A DNA stretch of 32,327 nucleotides from positions 128,564-160,890 of the forward strand of contig WELB01000141.1 in assembly GCA_009602725.1 (NCBI GenBank), in the 5' to 3' direction. The DNA comes from Spirogloea muscicola. Its lineage: Eukaryota > Streptophyta > Zygnematophyceae > Spirogloeales > Spirogloeaceae. The notes under the pieces were generated by a model. It searched no databases and was not told the origin of the DNA. It was given only the letters and a program-made list of their open reading frames with translations. Both the position numbers and the translations under genes were made by a program. Of this stretch, positions 1-10,004 are shown one piece after another (positions within the stretch are counted from its first letter, which is position 1; each line of letters starts with the position of its first letter).

Positions 1-2924
1 GCGGATGGCGGCGGCGGCGTGGAGCCGGCGGCGGCGGCGCTCGCGAGCGCTGCCGAAGCCAACGCTGCCAGTGGCCGCGGCGGCGGCCTCGAGGTCGGCG
101 GCTTCAAGGTGCGCCTCCGGAGGCTCAGCCGCTTTCGCCCCGCACGATCATCGATGACGATCATGAATGACGGGCTCACCTGTGATTCCTGACGATCTCA
201 GCTGAATCCACGAGTCCATGTTCGGTCATAAACCCTGTCGCAGTCATAAACCCCGTCGCAAGCGTCTACGCTGCCGACTGTCGTGGCTGCATGCTGTCAA
301 ACGTTCCAGAGTGCGAAACTTGGAAGCCTCCACACTAGAGATCGGGACACTGAATTTCCTATATTGCGCCACCATTCAGCACGACAATATGGCATAAGTA
401 ACAATTAATACAGTCTAATGGGCTGCTACTATTGGGGGCAGGTGGAGGGCGTGTCTGTGGGCGGGCAGGAGACGTGCGTTATCCTGCCGGGCCTCAAGGT
501 GGCGTTCGACATCGGCCGGTGCCCTGAGCGCGCCGCCTTCCAGGAGACTCTGCTCATAACGCACGGCCACCTGGACCACATTGTGAGGCGCCCCGCAAAA
601 GCTGGACCCTGAGGACTCGATCCCGAGTGCTCAGCGGCGGAGATCTATGAACCCCATGACCAGCTTGAATCCTGAACCCTAACCTTAAATCCTATTTCAT
701 GACAGGCACGATTGTCTACTAACCCCCACAATTCTGCTGCCCAAGTGGACGTTTACCGCTGAAGCTCGTGGTAGCTTCGCCATGCGAGCTTCGTAGAAGC
801 TGCAGCTCTGAGGCCCAGTTTGCAACTGTGATGGCAGGGCGGCATTGCGCTCCACATCGCGCGGCCTCTTCTCGCTGAAGCCGCCCACCGTGGTCGTGCC
901 CGCCGTCAACAAGCCCGCGGTTGAGCGACTCATCAAGACGTTTGCGGAGCTCGGGGACTGCCATCTGGACCACCACCTCGTCGGCATGGCAGTGAGCACC
1001 GGCAATGACTGGCGAGTCTTCTCTGCCAGGAGCAGCAGCTTTTCCTGACTGCTGCATCAAGCTAAAGAATTACATTATTGCAAGTGCAAGTAGCAGCGTC
1101 AATCTGGTCTTCTCACCTGTGGCAGACTTTCGGTGCATGGTACCTTGCAGGCAGGTGACGAGCTTCGGACTGCCTCTGGATACATTGTGCGGACGTTCGC
1201 AACCTATCATGTCATACCCAGCCAGGTTTGCCAAGTCCATCTAAATCTTAGTAACATCCGGCTCAGTGCCCCAGAGTCTAGGTACTGTGACATTTCCAGG
1301 CAACTGGAGCAGCTCCTGCATGTAGCTCAAGCAACACCTTAAAGATTGCAATTGTATGTAAGGTGGGAGCCCAAGACTAGTATGAATTATCGAACATCTC
1401 TTGTGTGGTGCTGTGGCAGGGCTACATTCTGTATTCGGTCAAGCAGAAGCTGAAGGAGGAGTTTGTGGGCCTGCCAGGGCGGGAGATCAAGCGCCTGAAG
1501 GACTCAGGGGTCCAGGTGATACTGGCTGCACGAAGCTGTCGTGTATGTCAGTGCCATGGTCTCTGCAAGAAATGCGAGTGCGCTGGTCTTGCACCCAAGC
1601 AAGTCTTAGACAGGTCAAATGGTTGCCAAGTTAGGTTTGGATTTTGGCAGGGTAGAGGGTGTAGGAATTAGGGTCCGGGTTTTAGATAGTGCTTTCCATA
1701 AAGATTCAGATGATACAGACATGCTGGAATGCTTAAGCTGCCTGCTCTCTGGAGCTGTTTGTTCAAGTGTTGACTGACTTCAGGGCCCATAGGGATATCA
1801 TAATAATGTCGTCAACATTGGTCATTGACAGGTTGCCAACACAGTTGAGACCCCGGAGGTGGCATTTACTGGCGACACAACAGCCGACTTCATCACGGAC
1901 CCGGCAAATGCTGACGTGCTGAAGGCTCGGCTCCTCATCATGGAGGTGAGCATCTGTGCCACTCGGCGTGCTGGCTTGCACTCAGTTGCAGTCAAGATGG
2001 CTGCAGAACATGACAGAGCTTATGGAGTATGATGACTTGCATTCGAGATCAGAGCCCCTAGTCTCTCTGCATTGAAAGGATCATAATGCGCATGCGGGGA
2101 CTTTGAAAACCTTGACCGAAGAGGGACCCTTACTTCCTGTGTCTCATAACACCGAGGTCAGGTCTTTCTCCCTAAAGGAAGCACCGCCACTTTGCAGACA
2201 ACATTCTTGGATGACGCTGTTACTGTGGAACATGCACGAGCATTTGGCCACACACACCTTTTTGAGGTATAACTGGGCTTGCTGACTCATCCAGCAAGCA
2301 TAAGCTTGCCTTGTGACACAATACAGGGCACAGTGGTTGCCCTTAATGCAGGCGCAGATTTTCGAGAATCTTGTGCCCCCAATAACAGTCCTGTGTACCT
2401 GCCTTACGGAATCAGCTTGCTCATGTTGTGCTTGGTCAAGCCTTTTTTTCCAGTAGGAGTGATAGGTTGTGCACGAGAAACTCTTGTGCACAAGCTACAT
2501 CGGCCTTGACTGTCAGCCACATGTGTGCTTTATATAAGTGGTGTACTTTCTTCAGGTCAAAGAGCTGGCCCATAAGTTCGAGAACAACTCTATCTTATTC
2601 ATTCATTTCTCCGCACGTTACACTCGAAAGGTGCAGTAGTCATAGCCACTTCTTTCATGCTTGGTAGTACACACACATACAGGATGCAGCAGCTGCATGA
2701 CGTGCATTGCCTTCTCACAAGGCTTGTGCTACTTTTGCGGGTAGAATGTGGTGAAGACAAGCTGACCCTAGTCATCAGGGATGTGATGTCATAATATGGT
2801 GGCACCTGAGGCGGGCTGAAGCAGCACTTGCATTGCTGATGTGTTGCAGGACATCCTGCAAGCAGTAGACGAACTCCCAGAACCTCTGGCTGGTAAAGTT
2901 ACTCCTCTCTTGGAAAGAATTTAA
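1..2924 (+). CDS. TRZ1: tRNase Z, short (plant TRZ1/ELAC1) type; 5'-partial, 9 exons
   Basis: Metallo-beta-lactamase endonuclease that cleaves the 3' trailer from pre-tRNA. Exons: 1-108, 442-582, 838-991, 1151-1225, 1420-1515, 1832-1945, 2198-2266, 2556-2630, 2850-2924 (TAA). All junctions are GT-AG and in phase. About 301 residues are visible. Exon 1 has no in-frame ATG, so the start lies upstream of the window. Motifs seen: the HGHLDH metal site in exon 2, TYHVIPSQ in exon 4, the short exosite arm (EEFVGLPGREIKRLKDSG) in exon 5, FTGDT in exon 6 and IHFSARYT in exon 8. Order and spacing match the short plant enzyme, whose relatives act in the cytosol. Oddity: exon 3 opens as GGIALHIA and then continues one frame over as RGLFSLKPPT, which implies a 2- or 5-nt loss near 859-863. 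The identification is firm. Whether the break is an error or a real mutation is open. Confidence 0.95.
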
Positions 2925-3706
2925 TTTCCTCGCTTTCAACCTCTATTCGTATGCAACAAGGGTATCAGATGGGATTGATGTATCCTGATGTTAAAGTTGG
3001 AGCACATTGCCAGCCAAGTAGCTGTGAACCTTTGTGCCTCCAGAGTTGGTGACAAGAGCAATCTGACCCCTGGTGAAGGCATGACCCTTGCTGTTGAGGG
3101 GTTTGCTTAACATTCTTTTCCAATTTCAGTGTCTCTAAATGTGAAGATGGGCAGAGTGCAGGTATGCTGCAGAAGGGTCATAATCACAAATGTGATGGTC
3201 AAGGCTCAAACAGAAAGAATACGGCATAGAATCTCATCCAAGGCCAGAGAATATGGGCCATATGTTACACAGCCTTCACAGCTCAAGGAGGAAACTGTGG
3301 CATGCAAGACAAATGTGGCACATAGCCATGAGGGAGCATGTGGCGGCCATCCTGGTGTACTAAATCGCAAACAAACATGCGGTTTTGAGAGCTGCTGCAA
3401 GCATCTTCAGCAGCCGCAAGCACTGACCTCTTGCGCACCCCCTATAGCGAGCACCCTTTAAGTAACAGTTCAAGGCCAAGCCAGCCCATGGTTAAAGACT
3501 TGCAACAGCATGCTGCACATGAGAGACCAAGCACTGTGCTCGTAGCGGGAGCATCGCGTGGGAACTCAGGGAGGATGGTTGCCCTCAGTACGACATTATA
3601 ACATGGTACTGGAGTAGGCGAAGGACTATAAGGAGTGAGCCTGTTGCAAGCAAGCGCAGGTGATCAAGCGCAGGCAACTAAGTGCCAGTAACAGCGCCCC
3701 AGGAGC
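2925..3706. other. Intergenic spacer between convergent TRZ1 and eIF3b
   Basis: It holds the 3' flanks of two tail-to-tail genes. Open frames such as 3129-3461 have no recognisable protein character and no exon-like borders. I see no RNA gene or repeat. Confidence 0.6.
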
Positions 3707-6700
3707 TCAGCCATACGAGTCGGTGAAGCCAATGACCTCCTCACTGATGTCAATGATCTCCTCCACCTCCACCACCTCACTCTCGTACTCCTCCTCCTCG
3801 TCGCTGGCATCAACCTGCAGAGCCTCGCGCTCCGGCTGCTCCTCGTCGGCGGCCTGCCGCCAGCTGGCCTGCCAGTTGCGCCACTCGTCCAGCAGTGCCC
3901 GCCGCCGCTCGATCTCGGCCGCCGAGCTCGCCTGCCCAGCCTCCTCGTCCTCGACCTCGTAACGCTTGCTGTACTTGCGCAGGTTCTTCATGATCTCTGC
4001 CTCCTTTTCCGGCCCAATCAGGCTTGGCGGCCGAGGGCGCCACAGGAACTATTTTTGCCAAACAATGTTCGATGACCAAATTAAACCTTCAAGACCACGT
4101 GTATTAAGAAGAGGATGCAAATTTGCTCAACAGGACTTGTACTACTGCACCAGCACTAAATAATCTGTAAAGCTTGACGCTGCATGTCTTCTTGTTAACT
4201 ATGAACCCCTTAAAAGTCAAGCAAACAATTGGAGCAATCAAGCAGTGGGGACAAATTAACCTGGAAGAAGCGCTCCTTGGGCAAGCGGTACAACAACTTG
4301 CCATGGAATGACCAGATGTTGAATCCGTTCTCCATCTGATGCACAGTTGTGACAGTCGTGGCGACAAACCTGGGCGCAGCGAGGTGCCATACTTACTCAG
4401 AGGTGTGGCAGATGAGAGTACAATGCACTCAAGGCATCAAGCTGCTAGGAGCTCATGATTGGTTTGATGGCTGCTACAATTGATAAGTAAAACGAGGACA
4501 CGCACAAAGAAGCAACCTGACGTTTCTCATGTGCGGAACAAATAGCTGTTGATCGCCTGGTCCTGTACCTGCCAGTAGGGTCCCACTCAATGTCCGTGGC
4601 CATGAAGTGCTCGCCTGAGGCCAGCGTCTCGAGCTCGTCCACGTTGTAAAACTCCAGCTGCCCGTTAAGCGTCTTGAGGCCAGCTATGAGAAGGAACTTG
4701 CCCTGCGGGGACCAATAGAGCGCGTTCGCCTGCTTGCCCTTGAGCGTGACGAGCTTGACCACACGCTGCACGCCGGTGCTTGTCGCACTCTTCATCGCGT
4801 AAATGCTCAGGTCCGGCCGCGGCCCATCGCCGTGAATCACTGCGAATCGGTGTCCCTGCAAGAGGCCCCACTAGGAAATTAACGTACAAGACAAATGTAG
4901 CACACATCAAAGTCACAACGTATACTGCGTTAGCTTGCTCTGGATATTGCCAATTGACCCCGGCATACCCAGGCATTGGCAGTGTAACATCCCAAACGGA
5001 CATCAGCGTCATAATACCTTGGGCTCCCATTCAAACGCAAGGATCTTGTCGTTTTTGTTCTCAAGCTCCAGAACCTCCATGGGAATGTCACGCTCCTTGA
5101 CACGGAACAGCTCGAAACCTGTGTACGTCGTCTTCTTTGTCTTTGTGTAGCGATCCACCTTGACAGCCAAGTACTCGCCAGCACTTTGCCAAAACATGCG
5201 ACACTCGCTCACGCTGAACAGGTTCTTCTGCCGAAGCTCCTCCCGGCTTGGAATGGACATCAATGACACCTGCAAGAACGGCGGCCATGTCAGATTAAAG
5301 ACATCGAGAGGCAAGCTTAGAGGCTAATGAAAAGCAAGGCAGGTTGACGAGCTGCTGAGTGACTCAATACAGACACTCAAGCAGATTGCAATGCATATCC
5401 AAGTAACATCTGAACCTGTATAGAGTTGTCCTGCCAACAAGTAGGCGTCTCGGAAGAAGACATGAGACCTCCCCAAGGAGAAGCTGAGGAGGGCAAACCT
5501 AGAGCTCTAAATAAGTATTAATGGCTCTCAGATTAAGCCTAAGGGGTAGCACGTATGAATGACAAGAATTGTGCGGCCCAAGATGCTTACTCGGGCAGGC
5601 TGATTGCCGCCGCCGGCCTCCGGTACGTACATGGCCAGGAGGGGCTCGGCAGGTGACCAGCAGAAGTCCTGCACATTGTCCACCTTTACTGACTTCTTGT
5701 CCAGCAAACTCATCGTCTCCGTCTCGTACACGCTGATACAATTCTTCCCGATCCTTGCAAAGTACTTGTCCTCCTTGCCGCCTGCCCACCTGCATCATCG
5801 GTTGAACAGAAGCCACACCCATTGCAGGCTCATCACCATGCTGTAATGCAGAGGTTGTGGGCAGGAGACAGAGTATGCCTTCTGTCTTCCATGATACTAC
5901 AATAGATACTACAACTTGGAGAACTACCACACAAGGGGTCAACATATCTGCAAAGACAAGATTAGCCTTCTCTGATGTCAACCATAGACCTGAAGACAGG
6001 CCATGGCACCCCTGCCGCGCCACCAGTGCCGCCAGTGGCAAAGTCGTCAGCGCTGCCCTTGAACTCGCGAAGGTTCTTCCCGCTCCGGACGTCAAAGATA
6101 TTCAACGTCACCTTCTGCTCAAGGGGACCCCATAGAAACGACAACAGCACTGCTTGCAGTTAGACTCAATGAGAATGTCTGAAGCACTCTGTTTGCACCC
6201 CAAGACCAAGAAAGCTGGCCAAGAAGATGCATTTTCTGATCTGGGCGTGTAAGCAGTGCTCCATTGACCAAGTGAAGAGCAGCCGCACCTGCGTGTCTCG
6301 CGGGTTGGCAGGCTCATGGCTACTGTAGGTCACCATGTACCGCTCGCCTGGTGAGAAGTCCAGCAATCGCACCTTCCAACAAGGACCAACAAGAAAAAGA
6401 TACATCACATCACTATTGCTGTCTATTGCTCGTCTTGCTTGCTGCAGCTACTCCAATCTAAGAGTTGGACCCCTGTGTCGGAGCTTGAGAAATTTCAGAG
6501 TAAGCAGCAAATTATGCAGATGAGTGCAGCCTGTAAGTGCGACCTGGCACTCTCTATGGCGACATGGCAACAAGAATGGCAAGAAAGTCCTTTTCAACAG
6601 CAAGCAGCTCTCTCTAACATCCTTCGCCCTGCTATAACGGTCACAGTAGGGGGGCATAACGCGGGTGCTGCCATACCTGGGGGTGGGCGTAGCGCATGAG

Positions 6701-8231
6701 GCGCGCCCAGTTGGGCCCGCCCCAGATGGCTGTGCCCTGCCGATGGATGGTAGCCAAATACGTCCCCAGCGGCGACCACTGCACAAAGCTCTCTGTCCAA
6801 AACTGCAAGGGCCCAGCAAATAGCACGGTGATCTAAGGACGGACTTGAGATTGAGCATCCTGCAAGTGAGCCGCATGCAGCAACAACTAAATTGACAAAC
6901 AATTGCAATGACGACTGCTGCACAAATTTGTAGGAGCCAGAAATACGGGGGCAGCTCTTGCAACTCACGCTGCGGTGGTATACAGGATCAGGCTTGGCCT
7001 GCCGCCCGTCATTCCAGTAAACCTCTGTTTCTGACTGGAAGCGGATCACAAATTGGTCCCGTCCCCGGTCGTCCATGAGCCAAGAGTACAAATTATCCTG
7101 CAACCAACTCACGCCTTTGCATAAGGAAATCGGAGCAGCACCTCTGGCTTTTAGGAGATAGTATTGATGTCTGTGTACCATTGAATGACGTATCAGAACA
7201 CAGAAAGAGTGACAGGAAGGACAGCAGATAAAAATATGGGGGTTCAAAGGGGCGGTAGTTATGTGGCAAGACATGTATGTAGAATGATAAAGGGAAAGCC
7301 AGTAAAACACAAATAAATAAAGACAGCGGGAGAAAGACGACATACTGAGGAATAAGAGCATGGCTTGTGGAACGAGGATAGGAAGAGGGGCCAGGTACGA
7401 GGCAAGTTCCGGTCTGTGGATGAAGGTGGCCTAGAAAGCAGTGCAACCAAGGTTCCAAGGTTTCAGTGCATACCCCAGCAGAATAGTCCCTGCGCTCAGG
7501 CGGCGCGTACTCGTCCGGCACCCTCATGTATCTGTCAAAGTCGTCAAACATGTTGACCTTGAAGACGTGGGACTTGTCGAGCTTATACCCGTCGGTCTGC
7601 TCGCGCGCCGTCTGCGCCTCCTGTCCCGCGACTCTCAAGGCCGACAGCAACATCAGGATAGAGAGAAAGGGAAGGAGATCAAAGCCAGCTGACGGTCACA
7701 TAGGCACGTTGGACAGCGTCGGCTGACGGTGCAACGGCGGCTGACCTGCGGCGTGGTGTACTCGATGAAGGCATAGCCCCTGGTACGCTGCGTCGCCTCG
7801 TCCACGGGCATCCAGAGGCCGTTCTCGCGGATGGAGCCGATCTGGCCGAAGATCTTGCGCACCACGTTGACGAGCTTGTCGTGCTTCTCCGGTGGCACCA
7901 CCGGCAGGTTGTCCACCATCACCACGCTGCCGAAGCCCGTCTCCCGCTCTATCGCGCCCTCCTCGTCGTCCTCGTCATCGTCACTGCGGCGGTAAATCCC
8001 GCTACTCAGCCGCCCGCCATGGCGCTGCGCCGAGCTCGCGGCGGCCGCTCACGAAGACACGCCATGGAACGCTCACCTGTAGATGTCGAAGTCCTCGCCG
8101 GGGGGCAGCTCGATGTCGTCGAGGTCCACCTGGCCCCAGTCGATGTTGAGGTTTACCTTGAGCTCCGGCCGCGCGTCCTCGCTCCCGTCCAGCAGGTGCG
8201 GCGGCGTCGGCGCCACGTCCGCCTCCGCCAT
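3707..8231 (-). CDS. EIF3B: Eukaryotic translation initiation factor 3 subunit b, complete, 12 exons
   Basis: Core scaffold of the eIF3 complex, which binds the 40S subunit in the cytoplasm. Exons (transcript order): 8231-8077, 7983-7746, 7620-7474, 7097-6969, 6802-6677, 6372-6289, 6114-5990, 5789-5591, 5269-5018, 4855-4569, 4369-4261, 4048-3707. The phases close exactly, giving 730 residues, which is normal for plant eIF3b. The N-terminus is acidic (SDDDEDDEEG, from residue 52). An RRM follows, with the RNP1-like RGYAFIEY at 120-127. Next come beta-propeller repeats (WSPLGTYLAT, WSPQGKFLLIAGL, ATDIEWDPTGR), then the LWRPRPPSL hinge, the ERRRALLDEWRNWQ helix and an acidic tail. The start is the first ATG in a G+C-rich exon (MAEADVAPTP). 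One acceptor is AAG instead of CAG (before 6372). No breaks were seen. The 198- and 255-codon frames read through its introns are shadows. Confidence 0.97.
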
Positions 8232-8399
8232 GACGGCGGCGGCGGCGGCGCAGCGGCAGACGTTGGCAGCAGGCAGCCGGCGGCAGCGGCAGCGGCCCTT
8301 CTTGTCGGCCTAGCGACGAGCTGGCCCCCGAGCCTGCTCGCACAGGCGTGCTCCGACTTTCAAGAATTGCGGCTTCTCTTGATTGGCGGCAGCGACTGC

Positions 8400-8446
8400 G
8401 GCGATGATGGCGGCGGCGGCGGTGGTGGCGGCGGCGGCGGCGATGG
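8400..8446. repeat. GGC-rich trinucleotide repeat upstream of eIF3b
   Basis: A short run of GGC/GGT units lies about 170 bases upstream of the eIF3b start codon. It is probably 5' UTR or promoter sequence. Long apparent frames across it (for example 7881-8483 +) reflect composition, not coding. Confidence 0.6.
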
Positions 8447-8506
8447 AGGAAGAAGAGGTCTACGCTGGAGCCTCAAGGGATAGGCCTTAAACCCCACGCA
8501 CAGTTT

Positions 8507-8672
8507 CTTGTCGGTTGCCGTCCGGTATTCGGGCATCAATTAGCGACCTCTCTGTGCTGACTCGTGGTTACTGAGCGTTTCAACTTAGCAGCAGGTGACG
8601 TACATTTGTGAATGTGCTTGCGTTTGTACTTGGCCACAGATGGCCCTCCATCTCATAATACACACGCATTCT
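8507..8672 (+). repeat. Dispersed repeat module R1, copy a
   Basis: About 165 bases are closely similar to 18598-18765 in the same orientation. Shared landmarks are CATCAATTAGCGACCT, GCTGACTCGTGGTTACTGAG, GCAGCAGGTGACGTACATT and TTTGTACTTGGCCACA. It lies just upstream of eIF3b. The repeat is non-coding and its family is unknown. Confidence 0.85.
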
Positions 8673-8759
8673 ACTTCACGCACAGTGAAGCGAGCAAGTC
8701 TCTTCCAGTGGAGGCGACGGCTGTCATTGGCTAGCCCCGGAAGATGAACAAAAAGCTAG

Positions 8760-8912
8760 AAGAAAGTGCTCGCCCATTGAGGATAGGGGCTGGAAACGCC
8801 AGCCCAAAAAAGAGTAGAAGGGGTCCGACAGAAGAAAGTGGCTCTCTCAACGGAAGATTGCGTGTAATCGAAACAAACGAAGGCCAAATGGCCAAGTACA
8901 AAGGCACGCACA
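8760..8912 (-). repeat. Repeat module related to R1, inverted orientation
   Basis: It contains AGTGCTCGCCCATT (near 8766), matching 31862 and, inverted, 18766. At 8881-8910 it contains GGCCAAATGGCCAAGTACAA, the inverted counterpart of the TTGTACTTGGCCACA segment at 8625-8640. With copy a it makes a foldback-like arrangement of about 400 bases. Confidence 0.6.
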
Positions 8913-9182
8913 TAACACGGGGGAATGGGGGAAGGGCTGTGAACAGCCAGCCCGAAAAGCATCGACAAGAATTTACTGACAGAGCGATGAGATGACATGA
9001 TAATACTCTTCAAGGACCTCGGATGCCAACTCGTCGCTCCCACCCGCTCCCCAAGTGCCGAAAGGCAAGCACCGAGCTGCCGTTCCAGACGCCCTCTGAA
9101 GCGGTGGGGTATGCACCCGTCGCTGAGCCTCCGAGCTGCGTCTCGGAGGTCCAGGCTCAGTCTCGAACCCTAAAACTTATTG

Positions 9183-9221
9183 TGGGCTGGCCACTCACAG
9201 CCATCGCCCTTTACTAGAAGA
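9183..9221 (+). repeat. Short dispersed repeat R2, copy a
   Basis: TGGGCTGGCCACTCACAG followed by CCATCGCC and an AGAAG end resembles 31337-31376. It belongs to the repeat-rich tract at 8507-9230. Confidence 0.5.
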
Positions 9222-9230
9222 GTCTCTCTC

Positions 9231-10004
9231 CGCTCTCTAAGATTGACCCCTCGACCGATCTGCTGGATTAAGTGGTGAAAATAAAAATGAATCCAGCAAA
9301 TGAAAAATTGCAAATGCGCTTGCAGCAGGAGCAGCAGAGTAGGTCTCGCACGCATGTGCACAGCTCTGCCGCCTGTCTTCTGGCACCTTATGCATCCGTT
9401 TCTGCTGCGCTTCTGCGCCAAAGAGTCTTGGGGTGTGCATGAGAACATGCTATTAGTGTCAAGTCGTGCATATCTGACAACCGAGATTGCTTCACATCTA
9501 CAGAAGCACAGAGGTTGCAGCTACAGTTGCAGCCATGCTCAAGTAAGAGGTCGTTTGCAGATCAGTGTCAGAAGGGGCTAACTACACAATAAAGACTTGC
9601 CACACATGCCACTTAATAAGAACGCGAAATTCCAGCTATTGTTGGCTTCCCGGTTTGACCAAAAGTACAAAGCTTGGAAGCAAGGCACGACATAGACCAG
9701 GAATGTCTGATGTAAACACCACAGCCTAGAACCTGAACCTAAGCCTAAGACCTAAGACTCAGTCCCGGGACTCTGCTTCATAGACATTCAGATAAGCCTA
9801 CCATATTCCTCGTGCATCTCCAACATTGGACTAATGTCGGCAACTGTCAAGGCGGGCCAGTTCATGGACGGAGGTTGAGCCTCCTCTCCTTGCAGCTCAC
9901 TCTGGGGAGTCTTCTTTCGTGCTCAGAGCAAGAAAGCACTCGCCATAAGCCCGGTGCCCGGAAGGCCGGGGGCCAATGGCCATCAGTGCAGCCCAGGCCT
10001 GGCG
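9231..10004. other. Intergenic spacer 3' of the SET gene
   Basis: No coding exon, RNA gene or clear repeat is visible. The open frame at 9300-9581 (+) lacks splice context and recognisable sequence. The region probably carries the 3' UTR of the minus-strand SET gene. Confidence 0.5.

Noticed and set aside
3300-4910. Shared word GACAAATGTRGCACA near 3308 and 4890
   Set aside because: Only about 15 bases with no similarity around it; probably chance or a tiny relic.
5499-7361. Long minus-strand frames of 198 and 255 codons
   Set aside because: They read through introns and out-of-frame exons of eIF3b, whose spliced model is complete.
7881-8483. 200-codon plus-strand frame opposite eIF3b exons 1-2
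   Set aside because: It is the antisense of verified eIF3b coding sequence plus a GGC repeat.
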